This document shows, one piece after another, positions 1-5,550 of a DNA stretch of 10,416 nt; position 1 is the first letter of the stretch; each line of letters opens with the position of its first letter. The translations under genes and the position numbers were made by a program. The DNA lies in contig JAGOIO010000014.1 of the NCBI GenBank assembly GCA_017995595.1, positions 3,167-13,582 of the forward strand, written 5' to 3'. This DNA comes from a bacterium. Lineage in GTDB: Bacteria > Cyanobacteriota > Vampirovibrionia > Gastranaerophilales > Gastranaerophilaceae. Under the pieces are notes generated by a model. That model did no database searches. It was not told the DNA's origin and was given only the letters and a program-made list of their open reading frames with translations.

Positions 1-73
1 TGCACTCAAGGTATTTTTCAAAAATTTCTTTGCTTATTGTCTGACTTTATCCTTTCGCAACTGTTTTGCTTTT

Positions 74-110
74 CCCTCGCAAAAATAATTTGCTCGGGTC
101 TTTTTGTTTT
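74..110 (+). terminator. Possible rho-independent terminator, plus strand
   Basis: CCC (74-76) pairs with GGG (96-98) and GCAAA (79-83) with TTTGC (89-93), separated by a 2x2 mismatch and closed by the loop AATAA. The T-rich run TCTTTTTGTTTT follows at 99-110. The shape fits a terminator for plus-strand transcription arriving from left of the window. The internal mismatch makes the stem weak, and the gene it would serve is not visible. On the minus strand no T-run follows, so it does not look like the flgB terminator. Confidence 0.3.
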
Positions 111-219
111 ATCTTGACCGCCCGACCGATGTCGAACCGCCTTTCCTTATTACATTGTGTTTTACTTTTATCTTGACCGCTCGACCGATGTCGAACCGCC
201 TTTTTTATTACATTGTGTT
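107..219 (-). repeat. Two tandem copies of a 54-55 bp intergenic repeat
   Basis: Copy 1 spans 107-161 and copy 2 spans 166-219, with a period of 59 bp. They differ by C/T at 122/181 and by CC versus T in a pyrimidine run. Each copy has a GC-richer core in an AT-rich setting. Read on the minus strand, downstream of flgB, each core can fold as GTTCGAC-ATCG-GTCGRGC. The base that differs between copies (A or G) lies opposite U, so both versions still pair in minus-strand RNA, whereas plus-strand RNA would have C:A mismatches. A 59 bp period does not preserve a reading frame, which argues against coding. Whether the unit is dispersed elsewhere in the genome cannot be judged here. Confidence 0.75.
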
Positions 220-245
220 GTTTTTTTTTACGTCAACGGTTTATT

Positions 246-740
246 CTATGAACCACCTTTTATTGCTGAAGCAATATTTGATAATGAACGCTGTTCCAGG
301 TTTGACAATACATTGTATTGCTGACCGGTTTTTGCCATGTCCATAATTTCTTTTTCCAGGTCAACGTTGTTACCGTTTTCATACGTTCCTGTTGATGTAT
401 CGTCAACTACTTCCGGACTATATCCCTTTGTTAAATCTGCTACCAGAAAGGATTTTTGTTGAGGAGTTAATGTCCTTTTATGTGTGGCTTCCAAGTTTCC
501 CAGAGTTAAATCTCTTGATGACGGTAAATATTGCAAACTGTTTTGTCCACGTATTTTTTGTCGTTCGTCATCTATTGTAAGCATATTTTGTAATTGTGAT
601 TCAAAGTTTACTTCTTTTCTTGTATAACCCGGTGTCTCAACGTTTGCGGTATTTGCAGAAATTGCTTTCTGTCTTTCCAACAATCCGTCTAGTGCAAGTT
701 TTGTTATATCTATTGTTCTTGATGATATTAAATCTACCAT
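246..740 (-). CDS. flgB: Flagellar basal-body rod protein FlgB
   Basis: FlgB is a proximal rod subunit of the flagellar basal body. It is exported by the flagellar type III system and assembles in the periplasm between the MS ring and the distal rod. The N-terminal rod signature is clear: LERQKAISANTANVETPGYT lies at about residues 21-40, the conserved ANxxTPGYxR block of rod proteins. The C-terminus (QQYNVLSNLEQRSLSNIASA) is the matching amphipathic helix that packs against it. There is no signal peptide, as expected for type III export. At 164 aa it is somewhat longer than many FlgB proteins; the extra length lies in the variable middle. The ATG at 738-740 is preceded by AGAGGTG at good spacing. 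The gene starts 11 bp after the histidine kinase stop, so the two are probably co-transcribed. No flgC or fliE follows in the 245 bp to the window edge. Confidence 0.93.
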   Translation of the reverse strand: MVDLISSRTIDITKLALDGLLERQKAISANTANVETPGYTRKEVNFESQLQNMLTIDDERQKIRGQNSLQYLPSSRDLTLGNLEATHKRTLTPQQKSFLVADLTKGYSPEVVDDTSTGTYENGNNVDLEKEIMDMAKTGQQYNVLSNLEQRSLSNIASAIKGGS

Positions 741-751
741 TTTTACACCTC

Positions 752-2035
752 TTATTTTTTTATTTTTGGAAATAATATTTCAAATTCTGTTGTTTTTTCG
801 TCAGAATGATTTAGCTGTAGTTGTGCAAATTGTTCTTCTAATGTCTTTTTGCATATATAAAGTCCCAATCCGGAACCGGTTTTTTTCGTTGTAAATCCTT
901 CGTCAAAAATGTGTTCTTGTACTTCTTTTTCCATTTCTTTGCCGTTATTTGAAATCTTTAGGCTTATAACATCTTTGCTTGAATCTGCGATAATGTCTAT
1001 TTCGCCCTTCTCTTCAATGCTTTCCACTGCATTTTTTATCATATTTACTATTATTGAGAGAAATTTATTCTCATCTGCAAGAATTGTTATACCTTCTGCT
1101 ATTTCGCTGTTTATTGTTATTTCTTTTTCTTCACTATAAACTTCGGAAAGGCTTATTGCGGTTTCAACCATATCTTTTAAATCATAATTTGAAAGTTCTG
1201 TATTATTTAAGGTCTTTAAATCCATTAAACAATTATCTGATATTTTCAGTGATTTTGTAATACACTCAATAGCATTTTCGATAGAGTCTTTAACTTCTTT
1301 GTCTTTTATTTCTATTTGAGACATTCTTTTTTGTATAATCGTTGAATATAGCTTGCAAATAGAAAGCTGATTTCTTATTTCATGGGAAACAAGGCTTGAT
1401 TTTTCTGATAAAAATTTAACTTTTGACTTTAATTCTTCGGATTCATCAATAGTTTTCTCTCCCATTTCAGAAACCAAGACTTCTTGGTTTGTATCATCTA
1501 AAATAGAAACGATTTTTCTTATTGAGTTATTTAATGTTTCATTATCTCTTCTATCGGGGTGATATTTTTCATTTTCATCATTCAAATCAATTAATGAATT
1601 TGAATTAATTACGCTAAATGCTTCTGATAAAAGTTTTGAATTATGTAAAAGATAAATGTTTGCAAAATTTTTGATTTCACATTCATCAAAATCAAAAATC
1701 ATAACTGCACCGAATCTCTGTGCTAATACATATATAAATTCTGTTTTGTCCCAAATTCTATCTATCAATACATTTTCAAAGCTATCGCTAAATTTTTCAT
1801 CTGAAAAATCATAAACTTTTGCTTTTGAATACTCTAGTCTTTTTAATAAGCTGTTAAATGTTTTTTGGCTTTTTGCTTCTAAACGGCAAAGTATAAGTGC
1901 TTCTGTATTTTCTTCCAAAATAGGTTCTACAATCGAACGGAACAACCCTTCAACAGTTCTCTTACTGCAAGGCTTGTTCTCTTGAATGTAAATCAGGTCT
2001 TTTAATTTGTTTCTTTTTGGAAACGCACTTTTCAT
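752..2035 (-). CDS. Soluble sensor histidine kinase, next to flgB
   Basis: This is a 427 aa histidine kinase with no membrane segment or signal peptide, so it should sense a cytoplasmic cue. Residues 1 to about 145 form an N-terminal region I do not recognise; it has a hydrophobic stretch (FIYVLAQRFGAVMIFDFDE, about 100-118) that looks like the core of a sensory domain. A probable helical linker follows. The phosphoacceptor H-box is SLVSHEIRNQLS with His218. The ATPase domain has the N-box NMIKNAVES (331-339), a degenerate G1 box ISNNGKEM (361-368, Asn where Asp is usual) and the G2 box TGSGLGLYI (386-394). The start ATG (2033-2035) has AAGGAG 12 nt upstream, a long spacing, and AAGGGAT directly against the ATG. 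It lies between a NarL-type regulator and flgB, which suggests a role in flagellar or motility control. That role, and pairing with the upstream regulator, are inferred from position. Confidence 0.9.
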   Translation of the reverse strand: MKSAFPKRNKLKDLIYIQENKPCSKRTVEGLFRSIVEPILEENTEALILCRLEAKSQKTFNSLLKRLEYSKAKVYDFSDEKFSDSFENVLIDRIWDKTEFIYVLAQRFGAVMIFDFDECEIKNFANIYLLHNSKLLSEAFSVINSNSLIDLNDENEKYHPDRRDNETLNNSIRKIVSILDDTNQEVLVSEMGEKTIDESEELKSKVKFLSEKSSLVSHEIRNQLSICKLYSTIIQKRMSQIEIKDKEVKDSIENAIECITKSLKISDNCLMDLKTLNNTELSNYDLKDMVETAISLSEVYSEEKEITINSEIAEGITILADENKFLSIIVNMIKNAVESIEEKGEIDIIADSSKDVISLKISNNGKEMEKEVQEHIFDEGFTTKKTGSGLGLYICKKTLEEQFAQLQLNHSDEKTTEFEILFPKIKK

Positions 2036-2055
2036 ATCCCTTAATTTCTCCTTAG

Positions 2056-2081
2056 AGGCAAGTCTCCCTAAAAACTTGCCT
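2056..2081 (-). promoter_or_regulatory. Hairpin in the kinase leader, just upstream of its ribosome site
   Basis: On the minus strand AGGCAAGT (2081-2074) pairs perfectly with ACTTGCCT (2063-2056), with a 10-nt loop TTTTAGGGAG. The AAGGAG ribosome site (2053-2048) follows 2 nt later. No T-run follows, so it is unlikely to be a terminator. Its position suggests an effect on translation or stability of the kinase mRNA. The loop carries an AGGGA motif of the kind bound by CsrA, but binding is only a hypothesis. Confidence 0.45.
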
Positions 2082-2129
2082 TTAATTATTCTTTTTTCCC
2101 TATTTTCTTCTTCTTTTGGTTTTAGCCTT

Positions 2130-2156
2130 GAAATATTTTCCCTAAAAAAATATTTC
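2130..2156 (-). repeat. AT-rich 10-bp inverted repeat between regulator and kinase
   Basis: GAAATATTTT and AAAATATTTC (2130-2139 and 2147-2156) are perfect reverse complements around a 7-nt loop. On the minus strand the loop reads TTTAGGG. It is the second of three stem-loops between the response regulator and the kinase. All but two of its pairs are A/T, so the stem is weak. It could also serve as a protein-binding palindrome. Confidence 0.35.
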
Positions 2157-2188
2157 TGCTTAATTTGTCTGTTTTCTTCTGAAATTTG

Positions 2189-2225
2189 TTTTGTAAGTCG
2201 AACAGTATTTGTTCAACTTACAAAA
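2189..2225 (-). other. Strong stem-loop right after the response regulator stop codon
   Basis: Two 16-nt arms (2189-2204 and 2210-2225) flank a 5-nt loop, starting 13 nt past the regulator stop. The only imperfect position is C against A in plus-strand RNA, which becomes a G-U wobble in minus-strand RNA. The full stem therefore forms only in the transcript of the regulator. No T-run follows on either strand, so it is not a canonical terminator. It may protect the 3' end, cause partial termination, or mark an mRNA processing site that separates regulator and kinase expression. Confidence 0.5.
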
Positions 2226-2238
2226 TACAAAGTTTTAT

Positions 2239-2970
2239 CTAAACTGTAGTTGCTAATGTTGCTGTTCTTTGAGCTTTTCTCTTATTAGTAAAGCCATTAT
2301 TGATTGCATAAAGTACAGCTTGTGTTCTGTCATTTACTTGAAGCTTTTGGAAAATATTATTTACGTGTGTTTTAACAGTTGTTTCAGAGATAAATAATTT
2401 TCCAGCAACGCCTTTATAAGTAATACCTTGAGTTAGCAAGTCCAAAACTTCTTCTTCTCTTTGAGTCAAGTCTGATAACAAGTTGTCTTCTGCAACTTTG
2501 ACTTCTGTTTCTTCTTTGAATGAGCGTTGGAAATATTCGAAAAATCTTGATGACAATGTTGAAGGCAAATAAACTTTTCCGTTTGCAACTTCTTCTATAG
2601 CATAAATTAATTGTGCTGATGCCATTGTCTTTAAGATATAACCTTTAGCTCCAAGCTTCATAGCTCTAAAAATCAAATCTGAATCATCATATCCGCTCAA
2701 TGCGATAATCTTAATGCCCAAATTCAATTTTTCAATTTCTTGAATAGCTTGCAAACCGTCTTTTTCAGGCATGTTTATATCCATTAAAATAATATCGGGG
2801 CGATGTTTCTTTGCAAGAGTAATACCTACATTTGCACTTGTTGATGTAGCAACTACGTCAAACTGACCTTCCATGCTAACGATTTCTCTAACGCCTGCTA
2901 AATGCTCATAATTGTCATCGATTAAAAGCAACTTTGCTCTTTTTTTAAATTCCATTCCTCTTCTAATCAA
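2239..2970 (-). CDS. NarL/FixJ-family response regulator
   Basis: This is a two-domain DNA-binding response regulator of 243 aa. The receiver domain (about residues 12-130) has the acidic pair Asp18/Asp19, phosphoacceptor Asp64 in ILMDINMPEKDG, Ser92 at the switch position and Lys114 in YILK. A linker of about 40 residues leads to a LuxR-type helix-turn-helix (about 168-228): LTQREEEVLDLLTQG, then ISETTVKTHVNNIFQKL. The last 15 residues are basic and low in complexity. It should act as a phosphorylation-dependent transcription regulator. The start is TTG at 2970, chosen because AAAGGAGGT lies 7 nt upstream; the next candidate, ATG at 2955, has only an AGAGGA abutting it. The gene is first in an apparent run with the histidine kinase and flgB, but about 200 nt separate it from the kinase. 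It has no sigma-54 ATPase domain, so it is not of the FlgR/FleR type. A DegU-like motility role is possible but unproven. Confidence 0.92.
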   Translation of the reverse strand: MIRRGMEFKKRAKLLLIDDNYEHLAGVREIVSMEGQFDVVATSTSANVGITLAKKHRPDIILMDINMPEKDGLQAIQEIEKLNLGIKIIALSGYDDSDLIFRAMKLGAKGYILKTMASAQLIYAIEEVANGKVYLPSTLSSRFFEYFQRSFKEETEVKVAEDNLLSDLTQREEEVLDLLTQGITYKGVAGKLFISETTVKTHVNNIFQKLQVNDRTQAVLYAINNGFTNKRKAQRTATLATTV

Positions 2971-2976
2971 AGTGTT

Positions 2977-2985
2977 ACCTCCTTT
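2977..2985 (-). promoter_or_regulatory. Strong ribosome-binding site that fixes a TTG start
   Basis: The minus strand reads AAAGGAGGT, a near-complete anti-16S match, 7 nt before the TTG at 2970. It decides the regulator start in favour of TTG over the ATG five codons downstream. A strong site paired with a weak start codon is a common way of tuning regulator levels. Confidence 0.75.
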
Positions 2986-3030
2986 ATTATTTGTATAAAT
3001 TTTCTTTACTTCCCTACTACACTAGGAATA

Positions 3031-3058
3031 TTACATCTTTTTAGATGAACTTTACATC
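3031..3058 (-). promoter_or_regulatory. Paired TTACATC heptamers in the regulator promoter region
   Basis: TTACATC occurs at 3031-3037 and 3052-3058, starts 21 bp apart (two helical turns), with an inverted GATG between them. They overlap a weak minus-strand promoter guess: TTGATG (3060-3055) and TGTAAT (3035-3030) with a 19-bp spacer. The layout would suit binding of a dimeric regulator, perhaps the NarL-type product itself. The repeat is visible; promoter and operator functions are inference. Confidence 0.25.
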
Positions 3059-3088
3059 AATAAAAAGGTTAATATTAAAGGTCTTTTG

Positions 3089-3192
3089 GGTTTATAAAGC
3101 GGTGTAAACCACATGGTCTATGAAATGCCCGAACTTCAATAGATACTGCATTTCTTCTTTTAACCTCGGCAAATTTTGAGCATGCTCTGTGG
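3089..3192. other. Inverted-repeat-rich patch in the divergent intergenic region
   Basis: The 381 bp at 2971-3351 hold no convincing coding region. Within it this patch is less AT-rich than its flanks and contains several pairings: GGTTTA/TAAACC (3089-3094 with 3105-3110), CCACA/TGTGG (3109-3113 with 3188-3192), GAAATGC/GCATTTC (3122-3128 with 3148-3154) and the 10-bp palindrome GAGCATGCTC (3178-3187). The CCACA/TGTGG pair encloses the last two, giving a nested layout. It could be a small RNA, a long leader of either divergent gene, or a set of protein sites. I recognise no RNA family and cannot choose a strand. Confidence 0.3.
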
Positions 3193-3297
3193 ACTAAACG
3201 TACTACATTAAAAATATCAAATTTGGCATGGTAAATATCCTATGAAAGGTGTTTGTTTGAATTATATTTTCATAAAATTTCAAATATTTAAAGAGAA

Positions 3298-3327
3298 TGT
3301 ACATTGATTTCTTATTTATTATATAAT
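3298..3327 (+). promoter_or_regulatory. Candidate promoter for acpS and the plus-strand cluster
   Basis: A perfect TATAAT (3322-3327) lies 24 bp upstream of the acpS GTG. An 18-bp spacer separates it from TGTACA (3298-3303), a 4-of-6 match to a -35 box. Transcription would start near 3334, leaving a short leader that includes the AAGGAG ribosome site (3340-3345). The AT-richness of the area makes chance matches likely. Confidence 0.45.
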
Positions 3328-3351
3328 TTTATGTAATATAAGGAGATATTT

Positions 3352-3699
3352 GTGGCAGTAGGTGTTGATATTGAAGATATAAAAAGATTTGAAAATAAAA
3401 ATGAAGATTTTTATGACAGACTTTTTACGAAAAATGAGCAAGAATATTGCAGAAAAAGTAAAAATTCAGCATCGCATTTTGCAGGAAGATTTTGTGCAAA
3501 AGAAGCGACATACAAGGCTCTTTGTGCATTGGGAATAAATCAACCTGATTTTAAAAAAATTGAAGTTTTAAATAGAGAAAATGGTGTTCCTGAACTTATT
3601 TTGCATGGAGTGGAAGGCTTAGCTACGCAGTTAAGTTTGTCTCATGAGAGGGAAAAAGCTATTGCTTTTGTTATTGTTGAGAGAGAAATTCAATGTTAA
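3352..3699 (+). CDS. acpS: Holo-[acyl-carrier-protein] synthase AcpS
   Basis: AcpS transfers 4'-phosphopantetheine from coenzyme A to a serine of apo acyl carrier protein. This activates ACP for fatty acid and lipid A acyl-chain synthesis in the cytoplasm. The 115 aa length fits the small trimeric AcpS type. Visible motifs are VGVDIEDIKRFE (residues 3-14, Mg-binding Asp6), FAGRFCAKEATYKAL (43-57, catalytic Glu51) and the conserved SLSHE near 95-99. The start is GTG at 3352, supported by AAGGAG six nt upstream. The reading frame ends inside the next gene: ATG of ldpA and TAA of acpS share the 7 bp 3693-3699, which implies translational coupling. As first gene of a cluster that continues with lipid transport and lipid A genes, its placement fits envelope lipid supply. 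Confidence 0.95.
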   Translation: MAVGVDIEDIKRFENKNEDFYDRLFTKNEQEYCRKSKNSASHFAGRFCAKEATYKALCALGINQPDFKKIEVLNRENGVPELILHGVEGLATQLSLSHEREKAIAFVIVEREIQC

Positions 3700-4655
3700 A
3701 AGATTTGCTGGAAAGTAAAAATTGTTTTAAACTTATTTGCGGAGCAGGAAATGAAGATTTAGTCTGTGTTGAAAACCTTGTTGCTCTGTATTCTGCTGTC
3801 GGGTGCAAGCTTTTTGACATTAATGCAAGTTCTTCTGTTTTAGATTCTGCACTTCGGGGACTTAATTATTCTGTTTTGAAAGAAAATAGACAAGACTATA
3901 ATTTTTGTATTAGCGTTGGAACAAAAAATGATGTTCATTTAAACAAAATACATATTAATAATAAATATTGTACAAAATGTGGTAAGTGTTTAAAAATATG
4001 TCCGCAATCAGCTATAAATAAAGATTTTTCAGTTGATGAAAAAAAATGTATCGGGTGTTTGAAATGCAAAAATGTTTGTGAATGTAATGCAATAGATGTT
4101 TTTTCTAAAAATAAGACTGTTCAAGAATTATTTAAGGAGATAGATTTTTCAAAATATAAAAATCTTACAAATATTGAGCTTCATACAACAGGTGAAGATT
4201 TTGATGAAATTTTAGAAAATTGGAAATTTTTAACAGATAATTTTTCAGGAATGTTAAGCTTTTGCATAGGACGGTCAAAAATCGGAAATGAAAAAGTTTT
4301 AGAATTGTTGAAAGAGCTTGTTTCAATGCGAAAGCCATATTCTACTATTATTCAAACTGATGGTTCTCCAATGTCAGGTGGAGAAAATGATTATAAAACT
4401 ACGCTTCAAGCAGTTGCTATGGCGGAAATAGTTAGAAACGCAAATTTACCGGTTTATATTCTTCCATCAGGCGGTACAAATTCTAAAACTGCAGAATTGG
4501 CAAGGCTTTGTGATGTCGATATAAATGGTGTTGCGGTAGGTTCTTATGCCAGAAAAATTGTTAAAGATTATATTAATTGTGAAGATTTTTTGAAAAATAA
4601 AGAAATATTTGATAAAGCAGTAAAAATTGCACGAGAATTTGTACAATTTACTTAA
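3693..4655 (+). CDS. ldpA: LdpA-like iron-sulfur protein (light-dependent period A family)
   Basis: In cyanobacteria LdpA is a redox-active iron-sulfur protein that adjusts the circadian period to light and redox state. This 320 aa homologue has the N-terminal signature CFKLICGAGNED (residues 11-22). Two ferredoxin-type [4Fe-4S] motifs follow: C93-x2-C96-x2-C99-x3-C103 and C119-x2-C122-x2-C125-x3-C129. The C-terminal LdpA domain has IIQTDGSPMSGG (219-230) and ILPSGGTNSKTAELA (256-270). There are no membrane segments, so it should be cytoplasmic. All eight ligand cysteines are present, so cluster binding should be intact. It overlaps acpS by 7 bp, and mlaE follows after 48 bp. The family assignment rests on motifs I recognise. 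What it does in a cell without photosynthesis is unknown; a redox-sensing or electron-transfer role is the cautious reading. Confidence 0.85.
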   Translation: MLKDLLESKNCFKLICGAGNEDLVCVENLVALYSAVGCKLFDINASSSVLDSALRGLNYSVLKENRQDYNFCISVGTKNDVHLNKIHINNKYCTKCGKCLKICPQSAINKDFSVDEKKCIGCLKCKNVCECNAIDVFSKNKTVQELFKEIDFSKYKNLTNIELHTTGEDFDEILENWKFLTDNFSGMLSFCIGRSKIGNEKVLELLKELVSMRKPYSTIIQTDGSPMSGGENDYKTTLQAVAMAEIVRNANLPVYILPSGGTNSKTAELARLCDVDINGVAVGSYARKIVKDYINCEDFLKNKEIFDKAVKIAREFVQFT

Positions 4656-4691
4656 TGAATGTAAACAATTAGCCTAATTTTGTAAATATTG

Positions 4692-4697
4692 TATAAT
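4692..4697 (+). promoter_or_regulatory. TATAAT seven bases before mlaE: possible leaderless promoter
   Basis: A perfect TATAAT ends 6 nt before the mlaE ATG at 4704, so a typical transcription start would fall on or next to the A of the start codon. The 20 nt before the ATG contain a single G and no Shine-Dalgarno sequence. The best -35 at 17 bp (TTAGCC, 4669-4674) is poor, and the region is very AT-rich. Confidence 0.4.
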
Positions 4698-4703
4698 TAA
4701 TAT

Positions 4704-5513
4704 ATGAGTCAATTTAGCTTATATTATAAACAATCAGCAACTCGTCAACTTTTTGTCATGTTTAAACGACAATTTGAGGACTTTTTTACGACACTTGGCG
4801 AAATAACTCAAAAAGCATTTTCAACGCTTAAATACATTTTGTCAATGCAGGTGGATAAAAAAGCAGTTATTGAACAATCAGAACGCTTTGGAATAAGCTC
4901 TCTTCCGATAACGTTTGCAATAGTTGGAATGTCTGCTGCAATCGTTGCGATGCAAGTCGCAGGAGAAATGGCAAAACAAGGCGGAGCAAAGTTTGTCGGA
5001 ACTCTCGTTGCAATATTAATTGTAAGAGAAGATGCAGTTATTATGTCAGGATTTGCAATAATTTCAATGATTGGCTCATCATTGGCTTCTGAACTGGCGA
5101 CTATGCGAGTTACAGAACAAATTGATGCGATGAAATGCTTAAAAGTCAGTCCTATTAAGTATTTATTTGTACCAAGAGTGATTGCAGGAACTCTAATGAT
5201 GCCGTTAGTTGTTACTGTTTCCGCTGTTGTTGGAATTCTGGGCGGTGCTGTTGCGGCTCACTGTTCAGGAAATATTAATTATCGTGCCTTTTTTGAGTCT
5301 GTTTGGCTTGGGTTAAAAATGCATGATATGATGGTTTGTCTTGCTAAAGCTTTTGTCTTTGGTGCAACTATTGCAATTATTAGTTGTACTTGCGGTTATA
5401 AAGCAAGAGGCGGAGCAAAAGGCGTTGGTATTGCAACTACAAAGGCTGTTGTTTGGTCTTTCGTTGCGATTGTGATTTGGGATTTATTGTTTGCTATTGC
5501 GTTTTTCTTTTGA
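4704..5513 (+). CDS. mlaE: MlaE-type permease of a phospholipid ABC transporter
   Basis: MlaE-family proteins are the membrane subunits of MCE transporters. They move glycerophospholipid between inner membrane and periplasmic MCE protein; chloroplast TGD1 is the relative in plants. The 269 aa protein has an N-terminal amphipathic region (about 15-55) and hydrophobic segments at about 66-86, 98-122, 157-186, 212-231 and 248-269. The family signature ASELATMRVTEQIDAMKCLK (128-147) is followed by SPIKYLFVPRVIAG, and the C-terminal GGAKGVGIATTKAVV (236-250) is also typical. The ATPase gene follows after 37 bp and the MCE gene after that, so the permease, ATPase and substrate-binding parts are all present. 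There is no ribosome site at the chosen ATG. An in-frame ATG at residue 19 also lacks one, and I kept the longer form because cyanobacterial homologues have a similar N-terminal stretch. It may use its own leaderless promoter. Confidence 0.93.
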   Translation: MSQFSLYYKQSATRQLFVMFKRQFEDFFTTLGEITQKAFSTLKYILSMQVDKKAVIEQSERFGISSLPITFAIVGMSAAIVAMQVAGEMAKQGGAKFVGTLVAILIVREDAVIMSGFAIISMIGSSLASELATMRVTEQIDAMKCLKVSPIKYLFVPRVIAGTLMMPLVVTVSAVVGILGGAVAAHCSGNINYRAFFESVWLGLKMHDMMVCLAKAFVFGATIAIISCTCGYKARGGAKGVGIATTKAVVWSFVAIVIWDLLFAIAFFF

Positions 5514-5550
5514 TTAATGCAAAAACAAATGTTATATTTAAAGGATAAAA

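Noticed and set aside
1..117. Open plus-strand frame at the left edge, possibly a gene tail
   Set aside because: About 38 codons with low-complexity hydrophobic residues and no recognisable motif. The length is expected by chance, and the edge hides anything longer.
107..219. Repeat pair as a CRISPR array
   Set aside because: There are only two copies, with 4 bp between them and thus no spacer, and no cas gene in the window.
104..346. 80-residue plus-strand ORF over the repeats and the flgB 3' end
   Set aside because: It is built from the 59-bp repeat read in two frames and then runs antisense through flgB. It has no ribosome site and no protein-like pattern.
3030..3060. Sigma-28-like box TAAAGTTC upstream of the response regulator
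   Set aside because: The -35 half resembles the flagellar sigma consensus, but at the right spacing the -10 half (TGTAATAT) does not match GCCGATAA.
3225..3240. TGGCAT element resembling a sigma-54 -24 box
   Set aside because: The required GC of the -12 element is absent at the correct spacing, and the regulator here is not a sigma-54 activator.
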